Of a DNA stretch of 13,240 bases, positions 1-6,875 are shown in pieces. The position numbers and the translations under genes are program-made. Source of the stretch: Ignavibacteriaceae bacterium (GTDB taxonomy: Bacteria; Bacteroidota; Ignavibacteria; Ignavibacteriales; Ignavibacteriaceae); the NCBI GenBank assembly GCA_023231105.1, contig JALNWB010000114.1, positions 1-13,240 on the forward strand, written 5' to 3'. The notes below the pieces were generated by a model. The model worked only from the letters and a program-made list of their open reading frames with translations, had not been told where the DNA came from and did no database searches. Numbering within the stretch: position 1 is the stretch's first letter; each line of letters starts with the position of its first letter.

Positions 1-653
1 TGTCCGTGCGTGTCGTCTCCTGCAATTCCTTTACCTAACCAAATAATTTTTTCAATTCCCAAATACTTATTAAAAACTTTTTCATAATCGCTTTTTGTAA
101 AACCGGGATTACGTGTTTGCGTTTTCTCATCAAGCAGACATTCTTCCGTGGTTAAAAGGGTTCCAGCTCCGTTTGAGTCAATAGCGCCGCCTTCAAGGAC
201 AACATGCCGCTCGTTATGCTTTGCAACGGTTAAAGGAAGATTTAATGTTTTAGAAATTTGTTCGGGAATTTTCCGGTCGAGTTTCCAATTATCATACTTT
301 GCCCAACCGTTAAAAAGAAAATGAACTGCTTCGGTTTTGTTTTTTCTTTTAACAAATGCCGGAGAAGAATCGCGCATCCAACCTCTATCGGTTTTCTTAA
401 TTATAAATTGAATATTCGAAGGATCAGTGTAGTTTTTCCAGAAGACTCTTTCAGCGCTTTTTTGCTGCGCGGAATCCTGAACAATGATCAGCACCTTCTC
501 TTCACGGGAAAGATAGCGCACAATTTCGCCATACACCCATTGAATCGGCGTGAACTTTCCGGGCCAATCTTCTTTATTTGCCGGCCAGGCAATTAATGTT
601 GAGTTGTGTTGTTCCCATTCAGCGGGAAGTCGTACTGCTGCTTTTTTATTCAT
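1..653 (-). CDS. aguA: Agmatine deiminase, C-terminal part beyond the window
   Basis: This is the N-terminal 217 residues of a peptidyl-arginine-deiminase/agmatine deiminase family protein, which hydrolyses agmatine to N-carbamoylputrescine and ammonia in the cytoplasm. It starts at the ATG at 653 (MNKKAAVRLPAEWEQH) and is open to the window edge. Family landmarks are the N-terminal 'LPAEWEQHNSTLIAWP' segment, the substrate-contacting 'RGWMRDSSP' motif, 'VLEGGAIDSNGAGTLLTTEE' with the catalytic-region Glu, a 'RNP' element, and 'WLGKGIAGDDTHG' as the last visible residues. The catalytic His-x-Asp should come directly after this, and the nucleophilic Cys lies well outside the window. The gene's metabolic partner aguB is about 1.3 kb away on the same strand, separated by a plus-strand FKBP gene. 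There is no strong Shine-Dalgarno in front of the ATG. Identification is confident; completeness cannot be judged. Confidence 0.93.
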   Translation of the reverse strand, partial: MNKKAAVRLPAEWEQHNSTLIAWPANKEDWPGKFTPIQWVYGEIVRYLSREEKVLIIVQDSAQQKSAERVFWKNYTDPSNIQFIIKKTDRGWMRDSSPAFVKRKNKTEAVHFLFNGWAKYDNWKLDRKIPEQISKTLNLPLTVAKHNERHVVLEGGAIDSNGAGTLLTTEECLLDEKTQTRNPGFTKSDYEKVFNKYLGIEKIIWLGKGIAGDDTHG

Positions 654-900
654 TTGTATTTTTCTTTTAAATTAATTTCCCGCGCAAAAATTACGGAAAA
701 TTTTAGAAACATTTAGGATTGCCGGGGTGTATCCCAAACGCTTTTATCATCAATAAAATTTCAAACTTTTCCTTTCAACAAACGACAAAATAAGGTCAAT
801 TAAAATTAACAATGCGAAATCTTTCATGTTTGGTTCTCTCATTCAATGAAAGTATTTTCACAGCGTATTAATTAAAAAATAATCTACAAAAGGAAAAAGA

Positions 901-1653
901 ATGAACGTGACAAAATTTTTAGTGTTTACATTGATATTGTTCTCGGTCGCATTTGCACAGAACAAAAAACCATCTGCTAAAAAAGAAGCACCGGCTTCAG
1001 TTGTGTTAAAAACTCAGGGTGACTCGATCAGTTACGCTATCGGTCAAAATATTTACAGCAATTTGAAAGACCCGATGATTCAGCTTAATCTGAATGTTTT
1101 AATTGCTTCTCTAAAAGATGCTGCAACTGAAAAATCAATTTTCTCTCAAGAGAAAACGACACAGGTTTTAACCGAACTCAATAAAAAAATGCAAGAGAGG
1201 CAAGCTGCTTTACAAAAAGCTGCTGAAGAAAAAAAGAGGGCGGATATGGCTCCCATCATCGAAAAAAATAAAAAAGAAGGTGAAACTTTTCTTGAAGAAA
1301 ATAAAAAGAAAGAAGGTGTTATAACCATCGCAAGCGGTCTCCAATATAAAATAATTTCCAAAGGAACCGGCGTTTCACCAAAAACTACCGACAAAGTAAA
1401 AGTTCATTATAAAGGAACGCTGTTGGATGGAAAAGTATTTGACAGCTCTTACGATAGAAATGAACCTGCGGTTTTTCAACTTACCCAGGTTATAAAAGGA
1501 TGGACTGAAGGATTACAGTTGATGCAAGTTGGAGATAAATATCAATTTTTTATTCCGTATGATCTTGCCTACGGCGAAATGGGACGCGGAGAAACAATTC
1601 CTCCAGCCACTGTATTAACTTTTGAAGTTGAGTTGTTGGATATTGTAAAATAA
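901..1653 (+). CDS. Exported FKBP-type peptidyl-prolyl isomerase (FkpA/Mip-like)
   Basis: This 250-residue periplasmic or secreted prolyl cis-trans isomerase probably assists folding of exported proteins. Residues 1-19 form a signal peptide (core FLVFTLILFSVAFA) with likely cleavage before Gln20; there is no lipobox Cys. Residues about 40-95 ('DSISYAIGQNIYSNLKD') resemble the dimerisation segment of FkpA/Mip proteins. A charged Lys/Glu-rich helix or coiled coil at about 95-138 leads to the FKBP domain at about 145-250. Pocket residues expected for FKBP are present: Tyr170, Phe180-Asp181, Val197-Ile198, Trp201, Tyr224 and Phe241. The ATG at 901 has an AGGA ribosome site about 8 bases upstream. 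The gene is divergent from aguA and convergent with aguB, so it is probably transcribed alone. The call is firm at family level; the client proteins are unknown. Confidence 0.95.
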   Translation: MNVTKFLVFTLILFSVAFAQNKKPSAKKEAPASVVLKTQGDSISYAIGQNIYSNLKDPMIQLNLNVLIASLKDAATEKSIFSQEKTTQVLTELNKKMQERQAALQKAAEEKKRADMAPIIEKNKKEGETFLEENKKKEGVITIASGLQYKIISKGTGVSPKTTDKVKVHYKGTLLDGKVFDSSYDRNEPAVFQLTQVIKGWTEGLQLMQVGDKYQFFIPYDLAYGEMGRGETIPPATVLTFEVELLDIVK

Positions 1654-1702
1654 TCACTGGCTAAATCATAACCTGAATAAGCCAAAACCTAAAAGAAATA
1701 AT

Positions 1703-1779
1703 GAATATCGAACAAGGAATTCAGAATATCGAAGATCGAAAACTTCATCACTCGTTATTCCTTGTTCGATGTTCGATAT
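1703..1779. repeat. Palindromic array of degenerate 7-base units between convergent genes
   Basis: The stretch can be cut into eleven successive heptamers. The first six begin GAA (GAATATC, GAACAAG, GAATTCA, GAATATC, GAAGATC, GAAAACT) and the last five begin TC (TCATCAC, TCGTTAT, TCCTTGT, TCGATGT, TCGATAT). The ten bases GAATATCGAA recur 21 bases (three units) apart at 1703 and 1724. The halves are inverted: ATCGAACAAGGAAT at 1707-1720 pairs with 1757-1770, and the right arm carries an extra tandem 7-base copy (GTTCGAT twice). It lies between the convergent ends of the FKBP and aguB genes, so its transcript could fold and act as a bidirectional 3' hairpin. No T-run makes it a textbook terminator. 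Confidence 0.75.
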
Positions 1780-1920
1780 TAAAATTCATGAAAATATTCT
1801 TACCATCTTGCGATGTCGCTGCTGTGGATTTGCCACTAACTGTTTAATTATTCCTCTTTTCTCATTCAGTTTAGTGTTGTCTTTTCATCGGGAATCATTG
1901 TTTATTAACTTTTAACTCAC

Positions 1921-2817
1921 TTAATCAATAAACCGTTTCGTAATATCACCATAAGCATCAATTCTTCTATCGCGCAAAAAGGGCCAGTTATGGCGAACAT
2001 CTTCAAGATGCTCAAGATTGATTTCCGCCAATAAAATTTCTTCTTTATCAGTTGATGCTTCCACGAGCATTACTCCCTGCGGATCGCATATAAATGATGA
2101 ACCCCAAAACTCAAGTCCGGCTTGCGTCTCAACAGTTTTTTCAAAACCGACACGATTTGTGGAAGCAACATACACACCGTTCGCAATTGCGTGACTGCGT
2201 TGAATGGTTATCCAAGAATCGCGTTGCGCTTTTCCGTATTGCTCTTTTTCATACGGATGCCAGCCGATTGCCGTTGGATAAAAGAGCGTTGTAGCCCCTT
2301 GTAATGCTGTCAAACGTGCACCTTCGGGGAACCACTGATCCCAGCAAATTAGTGCACCAATCTTTCCGGTTTTTGTTTGAAATGCTTTAAATCCCAAATC
2401 GCCGGGAGTGAAATAATATTTTTCGTAGAACGCCGGATCATCGGGGATATGCATTTTGCGATACGTTCCGAGTATTTTTCCATCCGAATTAATAATGACC
2501 GCAGTGTTGTGATAAAGTCCGTTCGCCCGCTTTTCAAATATCGGAACGATGATGCTTACTTTATTTTCTTTAGCAACTTTTTGAAACGCATTTGTAGATG
2601 GTCCGGGAATCGTTTCCGCTAAATCAAAAAGTGATGTATCTTCTTTCTGGCAAAAATACTGTGATCGGTAAAGTTCCGGAAGACAGACAATTTCGGCTCC
2701 TTGCTTGGCGGCTTTCTTTATCCATTCAATTGCCTTCTTCAAATTTTTATTTACATCAGCAGAAAAAGCAAGTTGAAGAACCCCGACCGTATAATTCTTT
2801 TTGTTTTTCTTTTTCAT
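1921..2817 (-). CDS. aguB: N-carbamoylputrescine amidase
   Basis: This nitrilase-superfamily amidohydrolase hydrolyses N-carbamoylputrescine to putrescine, CO2 and ammonia, the step after agmatine deiminase. Counting from the ATG at 2817, the protein has 298 residues. The catalytic triad is visible: Glu in 'IVCLPELY' (about 48), Lys in 'YRKMHIPDDP' (about 121) and Cys in 'ALICWDQWFPEGAR' (about 158). The segments 'DDPAFYEKYYFTPGDLGF' and 'FWGSSFICDPQG' are typical of plant- and Pseudomonas-type AguB. An in-frame TTG at 2829 would add four residues, but it overlaps the upstream gene's end and adds nothing conserved, so the ATG is preferred. Neither start has a clear ribosome site. The MORN-repeat gene ends 13 bases upstream, so the two are probably co-transcribed. 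Confidence 0.94.
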   Translation of the reverse strand: MKKKNKKNYTVGVLQLAFSADVNKNLKKAIEWIKKAAKQGAEIVCLPELYRSQYFCQKEDTSLFDLAETIPGPSTNAFQKVAKENKVSIIVPIFEKRANGLYHNTAVIINSDGKILGTYRKMHIPDDPAFYEKYYFTPGDLGFKAFQTKTGKIGALICWDQWFPEGARLTALQGATTLFYPTAIGWHPYEKEQYGKAQRDSWITIQRSHAIANGVYVASTNRVGFEKTVETQAGLEFWGSSFICDPQGVMLVEASTDKEEILLAEINLEHLEDVRHNWPFLRDRRIDAYGDITKRFID

Positions 2818-2830
2818 ATTTTTTATCAAC

Positions 2831-4108
2831 TTATTTATAACCGTAAATGTTAATTAAAGCTCCTTCGCGATTGTATTCTTTACTTCGTTCAAGAATGCCG
2901 TCTCTATAATATTCTTCTTTAGAAATTTTACCGTCGTTAAAAAATTCTTTTGCCCAGCCTTCAAGGACGCCATGAAAAAATGGTTCTATCTTTATAAGTT
3001 GTCCAATTTTATTGTAAACTTTTTTCTCGCCGGAGCTTTCACCATCGCGATACATTTCTTCCGATTGCATCACTCCGCTTTCAAAATATTTTTGATAGAC
3101 ACCGTTTACGATTCCATTTTCATAATGAAAGGAAGATGCCAGATTTTCATTTGGATAATACGTAAGCGCAATGCCATTTGGTCGATCAGCCACATAAATT
3201 TTTTCTTCTTTTAAGAGGCCGTTCTCAAAAAATATTTTTTCCGAACTTTCTTTGTGACCATTTAAATAATCTGATTCATAAGCAACGGTTCCATTTTCGT
3301 AGAACGAAAAAGATTTCCCTTGCAGCGTATCATTTTTATAATTCCATTCATCTTTAAGAAATCCGCTTTCGTAAAATATTTTCATCGGTCCGGTTTTCTT
3401 GCCGTCTTTAATAAAAACTTCGGATTTTAGAACACCATTATCAAAATACGCGCGATCATATTTCTCTTGCGATTCCTGTTTGCCCAGATAATCATAACGG
3501 ATGCGGTTAACAAGCTCGTCTTTGGAATAAGTATCTTTCACGCGAAGCAGTCCGGCGGAATCATAAATCAAAACATCGCCAATAATTTTATCGTTCACAT
3601 ACGTTGCTTCGAGTGCAACAATTTTATTATCGTGATATATTTTTGTTTTTCCGTTCAACATTCCATCAACAAAATTTCTTTCAACTTCAACTTTGCCGGA
3701 GAGAAAGTAAGTTTTAGAAATGCCGTTCAACCTTCCGTTTTGATAAACCCATTCACCTTGCAGTTCGCCGGTTTTGTAGTAAGTTTTTGTGACTCCTTCC
3801 AGAAGTCCGACAAGATAGTTTTGTTCAGACCACAATTTACCGTTCTCGTAATACCAGCGAGCAAGTCCATCTTTCAATCCGTTATGGAAAGCCCATTCGA
3901 TGCTCAACAATCCATCTTCAAAATAAATTTTTGAAATGCCTTCTTCTTTTCCGTTTGTGAAGTTCCATTCTTTCCACACTTTTCCGGAAGGATAGAATTC
4001 CTTTAAAACACCATCGGCTTTTCCAGCAAGGTATTCACCTTCGGTCTTGATTTGACCGCTTGAATAATAGGTTTTCTTCACTTCCTGCTCCCCGGTTTGT
4101 GCAATCAA
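2831..4108 (-). CDS. Exported MORN_2-repeat protein
   Basis: The protein is almost entirely a tandem of about 17 repeats of roughly 24 residues, with consensus like 'YYESGKLKSEWNYKNGKLNG', matching the MORN_2 (YwqK-type) repeat. Repeats around residues 165-205 are degenerate. Such repeats form elongated beta-hairpin solenoids; no enzymatic residues are visible and the function is unknown. The first usable start codon in this frame is TTG at 4108 (MIAQTGEQEV), but it lies inside an apparent signal peptide. The frame stays open upstream to 4235 and reads VKILNKIIIFVFISTTLIAQ just before the repeats, with no ATG, GTG or TTG. The true gene therefore probably begins near 4150-4156. The protein is presumably exported and mature from the Gln of 'IAQ'. 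It lies directly upstream of aguB. Confidence 0.85.
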   Translation of the reverse strand: MIAQTGEQEVKKTYYSSGQIKTEGEYLAGKADGVLKEFYPSGKVWKEWNFTNGKEEGISKIYFEDGLLSIEWAFHNGLKDGLARWYYENGKLWSEQNYLVGLLEGVTKTYYKTGELQGEWVYQNGRLNGISKTYFLSGKVEVERNFVDGMLNGKTKIYHDNKIVALEATYVNDKIIGDVLIYDSAGLLRVKDTYSKDELVNRIRYDYLGKQESQEKYDRAYFDNGVLKSEVFIKDGKKTGPMKIFYESGFLKDEWNYKNDTLQGKSFSFYENGTVAYESDYLNGHKESSEKIFFENGLLKEEKIYVADRPNGIALTYYPNENLASSFHYENGIVNGVYQKYFESGVMQSEEMYRDGESSGEKKVYNKIGQLIKIEPFFHGVLEGWAKEFFNDGKISKEEYYRDGILERSKEYNREGALINIYGYK

Positions 4109-4156
4109 GGTAGTTGAAATGAAAACGAAAATGATAATTTTATTTAAGATTTTTAC
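4109..4156 (-). other. In-frame signal-peptide extension of the MORN gene without a standard start codon
   Basis: Read in the frame of the downstream MORN gene, these 16 codons (GTA AAA ATC TTA AAT AAA ATT ...) give a basic start and a hydrophobic core, VKILNKIIIFVFISTT, continuing into LIA^Q. The stop bounding the frame is TAA at 4235-4237, and none of the codons between it and 4108 is ATG, GTG or TTG. An AGAGGT sequence lies just before the AAA-ATC codons. Either a non-canonical codon (GTA or ATC) starts translation, a start codon has been lost by point mutation, or the assembly has a single-base error here. Confidence 0.6.
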
Positions 4157-4210
4157 CTCTGTGTTCTTTAAGTTTTTCGATGCAAAATTAGGATTATTTT
4201 GCGATAGAAT

Positions 4211-4259
4211 GAAATGGGAAAAGATGGGTGATGGTTAAGGGATGATGGTTGATGGGAAA
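4211..4259. repeat. Heptamer-period direct repeat
   Basis: From 4211 the sequence runs in 7-base steps: GAAATGG, GAAAAGA, TGGGTGA, TGGTTAA, GGGATGA, TGGTTGA, TGGGAAA. The clearest part is 4223-4257, where GATGG recurs. It lies in the spacer between the leuD-like stop and the MORN gene and overlaps the upstream end of the MORN open frame. Confidence 0.6.
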
Positions 4260-4280
4260 AATATTTTGAATAAAATCATA

Positions 4281-4363
4281 GAATGAGTGAATGGTTGAAT
4301 GATTGCATGAAAATTAGTGAAACGTTATTAAAACCATTCATGCATGCATCCATTCAACCATCC
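4281..4363. repeat. Octamer-period inverted repeat downstream of leuD-like gene
   Basis: The left arm is an 8-base tandem: GAATGAGT, GAATGGTT, GAATGATT, GCATGAAA (4281-4312). The right arm is the inverted 8-base tandem CATTCATG, CATGCATC, CATTCAAC, CATCC (4335-4363). The 11 bases ATGGTTGAATG at 4291-4301 pair exactly with 4351-4361. The hairpin would form in RNA just after the leuD-like stop codon, so it may protect the 3' end or terminate the operon transcript, although no downstream T-run is evident. Confidence 0.65.
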
Positions 4364-4372
4364 TAAACTGAT

Positions 4373-4876
4373 TTAGTTCTTGCTCGATTTCTCCAACAAC
4401 TTTTTCTTTGTGTAGGCGATCAATCCCCCTGCATCAATAATCGCTTGGCGGGCTTGCGGTAGCGGTTCAATTGCAAATTTCTTTCCGCTTGTCTTATTGA
4501 TAATTTCTGTTTCGCTTATCTCAAGTTCATCATTTTCATTTGCTTCGATCGTTGGACAAATAATTGTTCGCAATCCAAGGTTAATTGAATTCTGTAAAAA
4601 TATTCTCGCAAAATTTCTTGCAACAATGATCAACTCCCACCCTTTTAATGTTGATGCAGCTTGCTCGCGTGAAGAGCCGCAGCCAAAATTATTGTTCGCA
4701 ACAATTACACTGTTTGGCGGGACTTGCTTACTATTTAATTTTGCGTTGAGTTCTTTTTCATCGATAAAGGCATATTGAGGAGTTTCGGTCGGAAGAACGG
4801 TCGCCATAAATCTACCGGGATAAATTGTATCGGTTGAAATATCATCGCCAAATTTTGCTATTACATTTGAAATCAT
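4373..4876 (-). CDS. leuD: Isopropylmalate isomerase-type hydro-lyase, small subunit (LeuD-like)
   Basis: This 167-residue swivel-domain subunit of an aconitase-superfamily hydro-lyase works with the LeuC-like protein encoded just upstream to dehydrate and rehydrate a 2-hydroxy diacid. The length fits the short, archaeal-like LeuD/HacB class. Seen are 'GDDISTDTIYPGRF' (10-23) and the active-site loop 'NNFGCGSSREQA' (62-73). The residues after the Pro-Gly, where Methanocaldococcus homologues distinguish homoaconitase (YLRT) from isopropylmalate isomerase (YLV-), read Phe-Met-Ala-Thr (23-26). The Arg used for a gamma-carboxylate is therefore absent. The ATG at 4876 has a strong AGGAG site and starts one base after the leuC-like stop, implying tight coupling. 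The substrate could be isopropylmalate or citramalate/3-methylmalate; sequence alone does not settle it. Confidence 0.9.
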   Translation of the reverse strand: MISNVIAKFGDDISTDTIYPGRFMATVLPTETPQYAFIDEKELNAKLNSKQVPPNSVIVANNNFGCGSSREQAASTLKGWELIIVARNFARIFLQNSINLGLRTIICPTIEANENDELEISETEIINKTSGKKFAIEPLPQARQAIIDAGGLIAYTKKKLLEKSSKN

Positions 4877-4877
4877 T

Positions 4878-6170
4878 TTAATTTACTCCTTTCGCCGGAT
4901 TAGTAATTACGCCGGTTATTGCGCTAGCTGCCGCTACTGCCGGTGAACAGAGATAAACATCAGCATCTGGATTGCCCTGTCTTCCTTTAAAATTTCTGTT
5001 TGTTGTAGAAAGAGAAATTTCTTTATCGCCCAACGCTCCTTGATGAACACCCAGACAGCATCCGCAGCCGGGATTCATCACTACAGCGCCGGCGCTAATA
5101 AAATCCATGATGTATCCTTGAGTTAACGCTTCTTTATAAATTTTCCAGGAAGCCGGAAAGATGAGCATTCTTGTATCTTGATTGACTTTTTTTCCTCTTA
5201 AAATATTTGCGGCAATTTCAAGATCGTCAAGTCTTCCGTTTGTGCATGAACCAATAACGATCTGATTTATTTTAATTCCTTCGACCGCTTCGATCGGTTT
5301 GACATTATCAACAGTATGCGGACATGCTATTTGCAGAGTGAGTTTACTCGCGTCAATCTCCACAATTTGTTCATACACTGCATCCGCATCGGGCAAAACA
5401 AATTCGATTTCATCCGTTACACCAGCAACTTCACGTAAGTAGCGAACTGTCTCATCATCAGCAGGAACAATGCCGGCGGTTGCACCGGCTTCAACGCTCA
5501 TGTTTGAAAGAACAAGTCTGCCGGAAGTTGACATATTTTTAACTGTTTCACCGTGGAATTCAATTACTTTAAAGTTTGCGCCTTGCGCGGATATTTTTCC
5601 GATAAGATGAAGAATAATATCTTTTGGCGAAACGTATTCGGAAAGTTCACCGTTGATAACAACTTTAATTGTTCCGGGAACTTCAACATTAAGAACCGTT
5701 CCGAGCGTCCAAACACTTGCCATTTCAGTTGCGCCGATACCGAATGAAAATGCGCCAAGCGCTCCGTGTGTTGTGGTGTGGCTGTCTGTTCCAACTACAA
5801 CGTAACCGGGACGAATGTAACCATTCTCAGGTAAAATTTGATGACAGATTCCACCTTCATCTCCGCGGATGTCGTGAAATTTTGTAATGCCTTGCGCGGA
5901 AACAAACTCACGGATTTTTTTATGATTCGATGCAGTTTTACTGCTCTCTGCCGGAACGCGGTGGTCGAAGATGATAGCGATTTTAGAAGGATCCCAAACG
6001 TTTGGCTCAAGTCCGGTTCCGTTATAAACATCTAAAAATTGATTTATCACTAACGCTGCGTTTTCGTGAGACATAGCAACATCAACTCGTGGTTCTACAA
6101 CATCACCGACCTTGACGGATTCTTGTCCTGTTGCTTTCGCTAAAATTTTTTGAACTATGGTCATTCCCAT
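4878..6170 (-). CDS. leuC: Isopropylmalate isomerase-type hydro-lyase, large subunit (LeuC-like)
   Basis: This 430-residue catalytic subunit carries a [4Fe-4S] cluster. Cluster ligands are expected at Cys309 ('IGSCTNGRLDDL'), Cys369 and Cys372 ('NPGCGCCLGVHQGAL'). The usual Pro between the last pair is replaced by an extra Cys371. Other family motifs are 'VAMSHENAAL', 'IIFDHRVPAESSKTASNHKK', 'VVGTDSHTTTHGALGAFSFGIG' and 'NRNFKGRQGNPDADVYLCSP'. The length matches the archaeal-like LeuC/HacA class (about 420) rather than the roughly 465-residue E. coli type. The ATG at 6170 was chosen; no strong ribosome site precedes it. It lies 23 bases after the hepT stop and one base before the small-subunit gene. 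In context with a beta-decarboxylating dehydrogenase, a CoA-transferase and a CoA-lyase it probably acts on a branched 2-hydroxy diacid, but leucine biosynthesis is equally possible from the motifs. Confidence 0.92.
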   Translation of the reverse strand: MGMTIVQKILAKATGQESVKVGDVVEPRVDVAMSHENAALVINQFLDVYNGTGLEPNVWDPSKIAIIFDHRVPAESSKTASNHKKIREFVSAQGITKFHDIRGDEGGICHQILPENGYIRPGYVVVGTDSHTTTHGALGAFSFGIGATEMASVWTLGTVLNVEVPGTIKVVINGELSEYVSPKDIILHLIGKISAQGANFKVIEFHGETVKNMSTSGRLVLSNMSVEAGATAGIVPADDETVRYLREVAGVTDEIEFVLPDADAVYEQIVEIDASKLTLQIACPHTVDNVKPIEAVEGIKINQIVIGSCTNGRLDDLEIAANILRGKKVNQDTRMLIFPASWKIYKEALTQGYIMDFISAGAVVMNPGCGCCLGVHQGALGDKEISLSTTNRNFKGRQGNPDADVYLCSPAVAAASAITGVITNPAKGVN

Positions 6171-6193
6171 AAATTTATTTCTCCAATAATTTC

Positions 6194-6526
6194 TTACTTG
6201 TTCAATATTTTACTTAATTGAATTACGAGCATAGGAATATCATCCTTAGCAGTTTTCCAAACAAGCTCAGTATCAATTTCATCATATTCGTGAATTAAAA
6301 GATTTCTCATCCCTTTCATTTCGCGCCAGGGAATTGAAGGATAAAGATTTTGAGTATCTACTGAAATTCTTGCAGTTGCTTCACCAATTATTTCAAGACG
6401 ACGGATGACGGAATCTTGAAGTTGAATATCTTCAAGAAAATCCTCGATTGTCTTTTGATCTAAGTATGAAGCAATAATCTTGGAAGATTCAAATACATCA
6501 AGTAGATAAGATTGATCACGATTCAT
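6194..6526 (-). CDS. hepT: HepT-like HEPN ribonuclease toxin (type VII TA)
   Basis: This 110-residue all-alpha DUF86/HEPN protein carries the ribonuclease motif Arg-x4-His-x-Tyr at Arg74, His79 and Tyr81 in 'RNLLIHEYDEIDTELVW'. The family signature 'LEIIGEATARIS' is at 44-55. Characterised HepT toxins cleave RNA and are neutralised by a MntA nucleotidyltransferase that AMPylates the motif Tyr. Its ATG at 6526 lies inside the end of the mntA frame (11-base overlap), so the two are translationally coupled with mntA first. All key residues are intact, so it is likely functional. The pair sits within a run of metabolic genes on the same strand, 23 bases before leuC, so the toxin mRNA may continue into the leuCD-like genes. 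Confidence 0.9.
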   Translation of the reverse strand: MNRDQSYLLDVFESSKIIASYLDQKTIEDFLEDIQLQDSVIRRLEIIGEATARISVDTQNLYPSIPWREMKGMRNLLIHEYDEIDTELVWKTAKDDIPMLVIQLSKILNK

Positions 6527-6818
6527 AAATAACCTTATGAGATTTTAATATCTCATCCCGTCGAATTGAATTTTTGCTTTTCAAAATAGAATTCTTTGTC
6601 AAGAGGTCTACTTTTCTTCCAAGCATTTTTTCTAATTCTTCTTTCATCCGAACAAATTCAAAAAGACCCATACCATGATTTTGCGGGAGATCAATTAGAA
6701 TATCTACATCACTTTGTGGAGTAAAATCATCTCTCAGATAAGAACCAAAAAGTGAGAACTCTTTTATTTTCCAAGAGTGACAAAAGCGGGAAATTGATTC
6801 AACGTTTAATTCAGTCAT
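6516..6818 (-). CDS. mntA: MntA-like minimal nucleotidyltransferase antitoxin (type VII TA)
   Basis: This 100-residue Pol-beta-type minimal nucleotidyltransferase has the diagnostic Gly-Ser-x10-Asp-x-Asp motif exactly: Gly25-Ser26, then Asp37 and Asp39 ('SDVDILID'). A third carboxylate, Asp71, lies in 'GRKVDLLTKNSI'. Known MntA proteins transfer AMP to the HEPN toxin partner and so silence it. It starts at the ATG at 6818 and overlaps hepT by 11 bases at its 3' end. It follows the CoA-transferase stop by 57 bases on the same strand, a spacer long enough for a private promoter that I could not identify. Intact motifs argue for an active antitoxin. Confidence 0.9.
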   Translation of the reverse strand: MTELNVESISRFCHSWKIKEFSLFGSYLRDDFTPQSDVDILIDLPQNHGMGLFEFVRMKEELEKMLGRKVDLLTKNSILKSKNSIRRDEILKSHKVIYES

Positions 6819-6875
6819 TGTTTAACTTCTTTCAATTAAAAATATAACGTTCAAAGATAATTGTATCAGCTAACA

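Noticed and set aside
258..596. A 112-codon plus-strand open frame opposite aguA
   Set aside because: The opposite strand encodes clear agmatine deiminase motifs across the whole stretch.
853..860. A -7 promoter element (TATTTTCA, with TTG 20 bases upstream) for the FKBP gene
   Set aside because: Two mismatches to TAnnTTTG in AT-rich DNA; too weak to annotate.
3467..3934. A 155-codon plus-strand open frame opposite the MORN gene
   Set aside because: It is antisense to strongly patterned MORN repeats, has no ribosome site and reads as low-complexity Phe/Ile-rich sequence; it is a shadow of the real gene.
2831..4108. Calling the MORN protein a YwqK-type antitoxin
   Set aside because: That label comes from automatic naming of MORN_2 repeats; the protein looks exported and no toxin partner lies beside it.
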